Of a stretch of DNA of 64,000 nt, positions 61,960-64,000 are shown piece by piece (the first letter of the stretch is position 1; each line of letters begins with the position of its first letter). The DNA is taken from NCBI GenBank assembly GCA_022606425.2, contig JAHDVF020001045.1:310001-374000 (forward strand), in the 5' to 3' direction. The notes under the pieces are model-generated. The model was given only the letters and a program-made list of their open reading frames with translations, was not told the origin of the DNA and did not search any database. The DNA is from Lepidostoma basale. Its lineage: Eukaryota; Arthropoda; Insecta; Trichoptera; Lepidostomatidae. The position numbers were made by a program, and so were the translations under genes.

Positions 61960-62135
61960 CATATTCGTCTTCTTCTCCAGCCTCGATCTCTCCACAGCTG
62001 GATACATACCTCCTTCAAACGTTTCCACTCCTTATTCACTGTCTAGATATTGAGGTTACGCCATCGGCCCATCTTTTCTGTGGTCTTCCAAAACCTATTT
62101 TGTTTTGGTCTATGGTTTCTTTTTGATTAACCCGG
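61960..62135 (-). pseudogene. LINE C-terminal fragment, related to 3925
   Basis: CGATCTCTCCACAGCTGGAT, CCACTCCTTATTCACTG and CATCGGCCCATCTTTTCTGT match the minus-strand LINE tails at 3925 and 4395 (words like RWADG and CIQLWRD when translated). Confidence 0.5.
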
Positions 62136-62469
62136 GTCTCTATTTGTTTATTAGGGCGCACCGACGCTTATTCTTCAGCCTCGCTCGTTAACTCCTTAGA
62201 CCTGTCCCTCGCCCACCTAGGACTGATTTTATTAGTTATTTCATTTAAGCAAATCAAAAGCGACCATATTATATTTAGTAAAAGCAAATAAAAGCGATTT
62301 GGTACTACATATAATATTTGGGGGTGTGGTGAGAGTTGAAAGACGGTGGGTAGGCGGGAGGGAGTCCGATATCCCTCGTGACGTAGCTTTGATAACGTAG
62401 ACTCGTGTCGGTTAGAAGAAAATTCCCTCACCAAATATGTATAGTTTCGTATGAATCACGATTCCCAGT
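62136..62469. other. No gene recognised
   Basis: A CTCGCTCGTTAACTCCTTAG, ACCTGTCCCTCGCCCAC stretch at 62180 resembles part of the R1-like 3' UTR near 55415. Otherwise unassigned. Confidence 0.35.
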
Positions 62470-62560
62470 TATGACAGGCAGAACGTATGGACGGGCGCAC
62501 TGTTCTATTCTGTCTCACTTCTCGATCTTCTATATTCATATATCGTCACACACATACTGA
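62470..62560 (-). pseudogene. LINE-T 3' fragment, very decayed
   Basis: ATGACAGGCAGAACGTATGG, CGCACTGTTCTATTCTGTCT and TTCATATATCGTCACACAC loosely follow the LINE-T 3' end on the minus strand. Confidence 0.4.
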
Positions 62561-62594
62561 TTATTTGGCATTCTCTTGTGGATATTTATTCATA

Positions 62595-62690
62595 TTTTTT
62601 TATAAACTTAAGGCGTTAACACTGTGGGATTCCATTAAAAAATTAAAAAAACAATGTTTTAAATCATAAAAAAATGTTCATTGAAACAAG
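62595..62690. repeat. HH boundary motif, family I type
   Basis: ACTTAAGGCGTTAACACTGT then GGGATTCCATTAAAAAATTA and CAATGTTTTAAATCATAAAA: the family I boundary in reverse, without the hairpin. Confidence 0.5.
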
Positions 62691-62734
62691 TTTGTAGTTC
62701 ATTGTTTTTTTCCGAAACACTATGATACTTCAAC

Positions 62735-63010
62735 ATTATTAATTGTTAAATAATAAAACACTGTTTTTATAGTATCACAATTAAAATTTTTTCATTTTTC
62801 TGTTTCTTGCAACAGCTTTTTCGTCAGCCTATGTTGACATCATCAGGTGTAACAATAATTTTTACAGCTCTCTAAATTAATTTGCTTGATATTTCGAACC
62901 TTAATGTTTATTTGAAAGTTAATTTTAGCAGCTGACAAAAATTTTGTAACACCTGATGATATCAACATAGGTTGATGAAAAGCAGGGTTTTACCATATAA
63001 CTTAACAGTT
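62735..63010. repeat. HH element family E, two opposed motifs
   Basis: The minus-strand motif at about 62828-62866 has CTGATGA (perfect), extra T, helix II GTCAAC/GCTGAC, GAAA, then AAGCTGTTGC. The plus-strand motif at about 62949-62990 has CTGATGA, extra T, helix II ATCAAC/GTTGAT, GAAA, AGCAGG. Both have TTGTAACAC or TTGTTACAC before the core. The stems differ but stay paired. Confidence 0.7.
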
Positions 63011-63054
63011 ATTTTTTTAAAATGAAAAACAATGTATAAATCATACATGTATCA

Positions 63055-63305
63055 TATCGTCGGTTCAAAGGTAAAACTCATTAAGTGACATTTAAATTTT
63101 TTTTTTTGTAATTTCTGTATCAGACTTGTGAATTCTACGTCAGAAAATAATCACCAAGTGTATTTATTAAAGAATAACAGTTATTATTTAATAAAAACAC
63201 TTGATGATTATTCTCTGACGTAGAATTCACAAGTCTGATACAGAAATTGCAAAAAAAAAAAAATAATGTCACTTAATGAGTTTTACCTTTGAACCGATGA
63301 TATAA
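63055..63305. repeat. Long near-perfect inverted repeat
   Basis: CATCGGTTCAAAGGTAAAAC (right arm, read as the complement) matches CGTCGGTTCAAAGGTAAAAC at 63058. The arms, about 63058-63175 and 63185-63300, pair through ACTCATTAAGTGACAT and TCAGACTTGTGAATTCTACG around a loop of roughly 10-15 bases. No hammerhead-like box is seen. It is probably a young foldback element or a snap-back duplication. Confidence 0.75.
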
Positions 63306-63905
63306 TCATGTTTTACGTATAAAAGTGTTTTTAAATGATTTTTAGAAAGGATTTTAACATACTTTTTAGTAAATTGAAAATTCGGGGTGAAACTTTTCTC
63401 CGCCGCCACTGAAACTGTGAATAGTGCATTAGCAAAAATCGTCGGTACTCGCAGCAAAGTCCGCGGTCAAAGTTTGTCGACCTGCGCAAAATTCAGCGGG
63501 TCAAGTTGCTGAAATTCGTTTTCGCCCTCTAATAATGTGGCAACTCGCCGCAGTTTACCGGTGGCATTTAATTTTAATATCAAATATCGTTTGGATTCGG
63601 AACTTTTAGCTTTCCTAGCGCCAGAGTTCGCCCGACAGGCTTTTATACTAATTTCGTAGTAGTATCGAAATACACGCCGAGCCGAGATTAAATAATAATA
63701 TGTGACTTCGTATTACTCTAAGTGGATATGCTTTTAATTACTAAATCGCTTAGGAAAATAAAATATATGAATAATATGGTTTTCGTCTTTAGTAATGTGT
63801 CTGTAGTTAAATAGAAAAAATAAATAATTAATACGAATTAAAACCTCTTTTTTTTAGACATTTTGTATTCATTAAAAACCAAAGTTAAAAGCATATAAAA
63901 ATTGG
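63306..63905. other. No gene; GC-richer patch and family G remnant
   Basis: 63390-63620 is CpG-containing low-copy DNA. 63820-63870 (AATAATTAATACGAATTAAA, ACCTCTTTTTTTTAGACA) resembles the outer arm of HH family G. Confidence 0.4.
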
Positions 63906-64000
63906 AGAGTTTTCTCCAGGCGTTATCTAGTAATGTGTGATAATAGGGTTGATAGCCTTTCACATTACATAATTAAGGATTTTCAGCTTAATGTTTACAT
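63906..64000 (+). mobile_element. SINE-C-related long form, cut by window end
   Basis: TTCTCCAGGCGTTATCTAGT and GATAGCCTTTCACATTACAT repeat the left part of 19867-20250. The rest lies beyond the window. Confidence 0.6.

Overview
The window is AT-rich eukaryotic nuclear DNA, almost certainly from an arthropod and most likely an insect. It has spliced exons with GT/AG borders, many dead LINE retrotransposons, tRNA-derived SINEs, a decayed mariner-type transposon and very little coding sequence. There are no bacterial operons, rRNA genes or CRISPR arrays. All calls come from reading the sequence; no database search was possible.

Host gene. One protein-coding gene is visible on the + strand as its last three exons: 41871-41949, 43251-45490 and 48297-48432. 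Splice sites and reading phases agree across both introns. The product is a long proline/glutamine-rich disordered protein with a polyproline tract, repeated Trp-containing and 'PIQME' motifs, and a conserved-looking C-terminal tail containing QSRSFRVLQ. The tail recalls the ALP/Enigma (Zasp/PDLIM) cytoskeletal family, but this is tentative. Any earlier exons lie upstream, perhaps outside the window; 12054-12377 is a weak candidate.

Repeats. I use these labels. LINE-T: a non-LTR retrotransposon with a GRPRKTW motif and a (TTAG)n or (TTTG)n 3' tail, more than 20 fragments. Other LINE types include one near-complete jockey/CR1-like copy (29985-33575), an R1-like C-terminus (55370-56715) and several RT-tail fragments. 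SINE-A and SINE-B have tRNA-like heads with A and B boxes. SINE-C carries TCTCAATAGAGACGAAGATG. HH elements are short, mostly inverted-repeat elements (about 150-600 bp).

Most notable observation. At least ten sequence-unrelated HH families (7.2-7.7, 13.5, 14.7, 18.1, 23.3-23.7, 35.2, 35.9-36.2, 39.5-39.9, 42.3, 49.0, 49.2-49.5, 52.4, 53.1, 59.8, 61.8 and 62.8 kb) share one RNA-like layout. A core like CTGANGA is followed by exactly one extra nucleotide, a hairpin (helix II), GAAA, a short palindrome (CATG, CCGG, CTAG or CAGCTG), T plus C/T/A, and then the partner strand of helix I. This is the order of a type I hammerhead ribozyme with a minimal helix III. Many families also share a boundary motif near ATTATTYAAAATGRAATTCC. 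Hammerheads with minimal helix III are known in Penelope-like retroelements. I see no Penelope reverse transcriptase here, so these would be non-autonomous relatives. One 185-bp hairpin element with the boundary motif (56871-57055) interrupts a LINE and is flanked by a 12-bp target-site duplication.

Layout. 0-5 kb: LINE fragments and a MITE. 5.27-5.72 kb: a hexanucleotide satellite. 6-13 kb: SINEs, HH hairpins, LINE-T and a nested SINE. 13.5-28 kb: HH elements and LINE fragments with low-copy islands. 29-34.5 kb: the jockey/CR1-like element and the mariner remnant. 34.5-41.7 kb: HH elements and LINE-T. 41.8-48.5 kb: host gene exons and introns carrying repeats. 48.9-64 kb: tandem and inverted HH elements, the R1-like LINE, a LINE-T cluster and a long inverted repeat.
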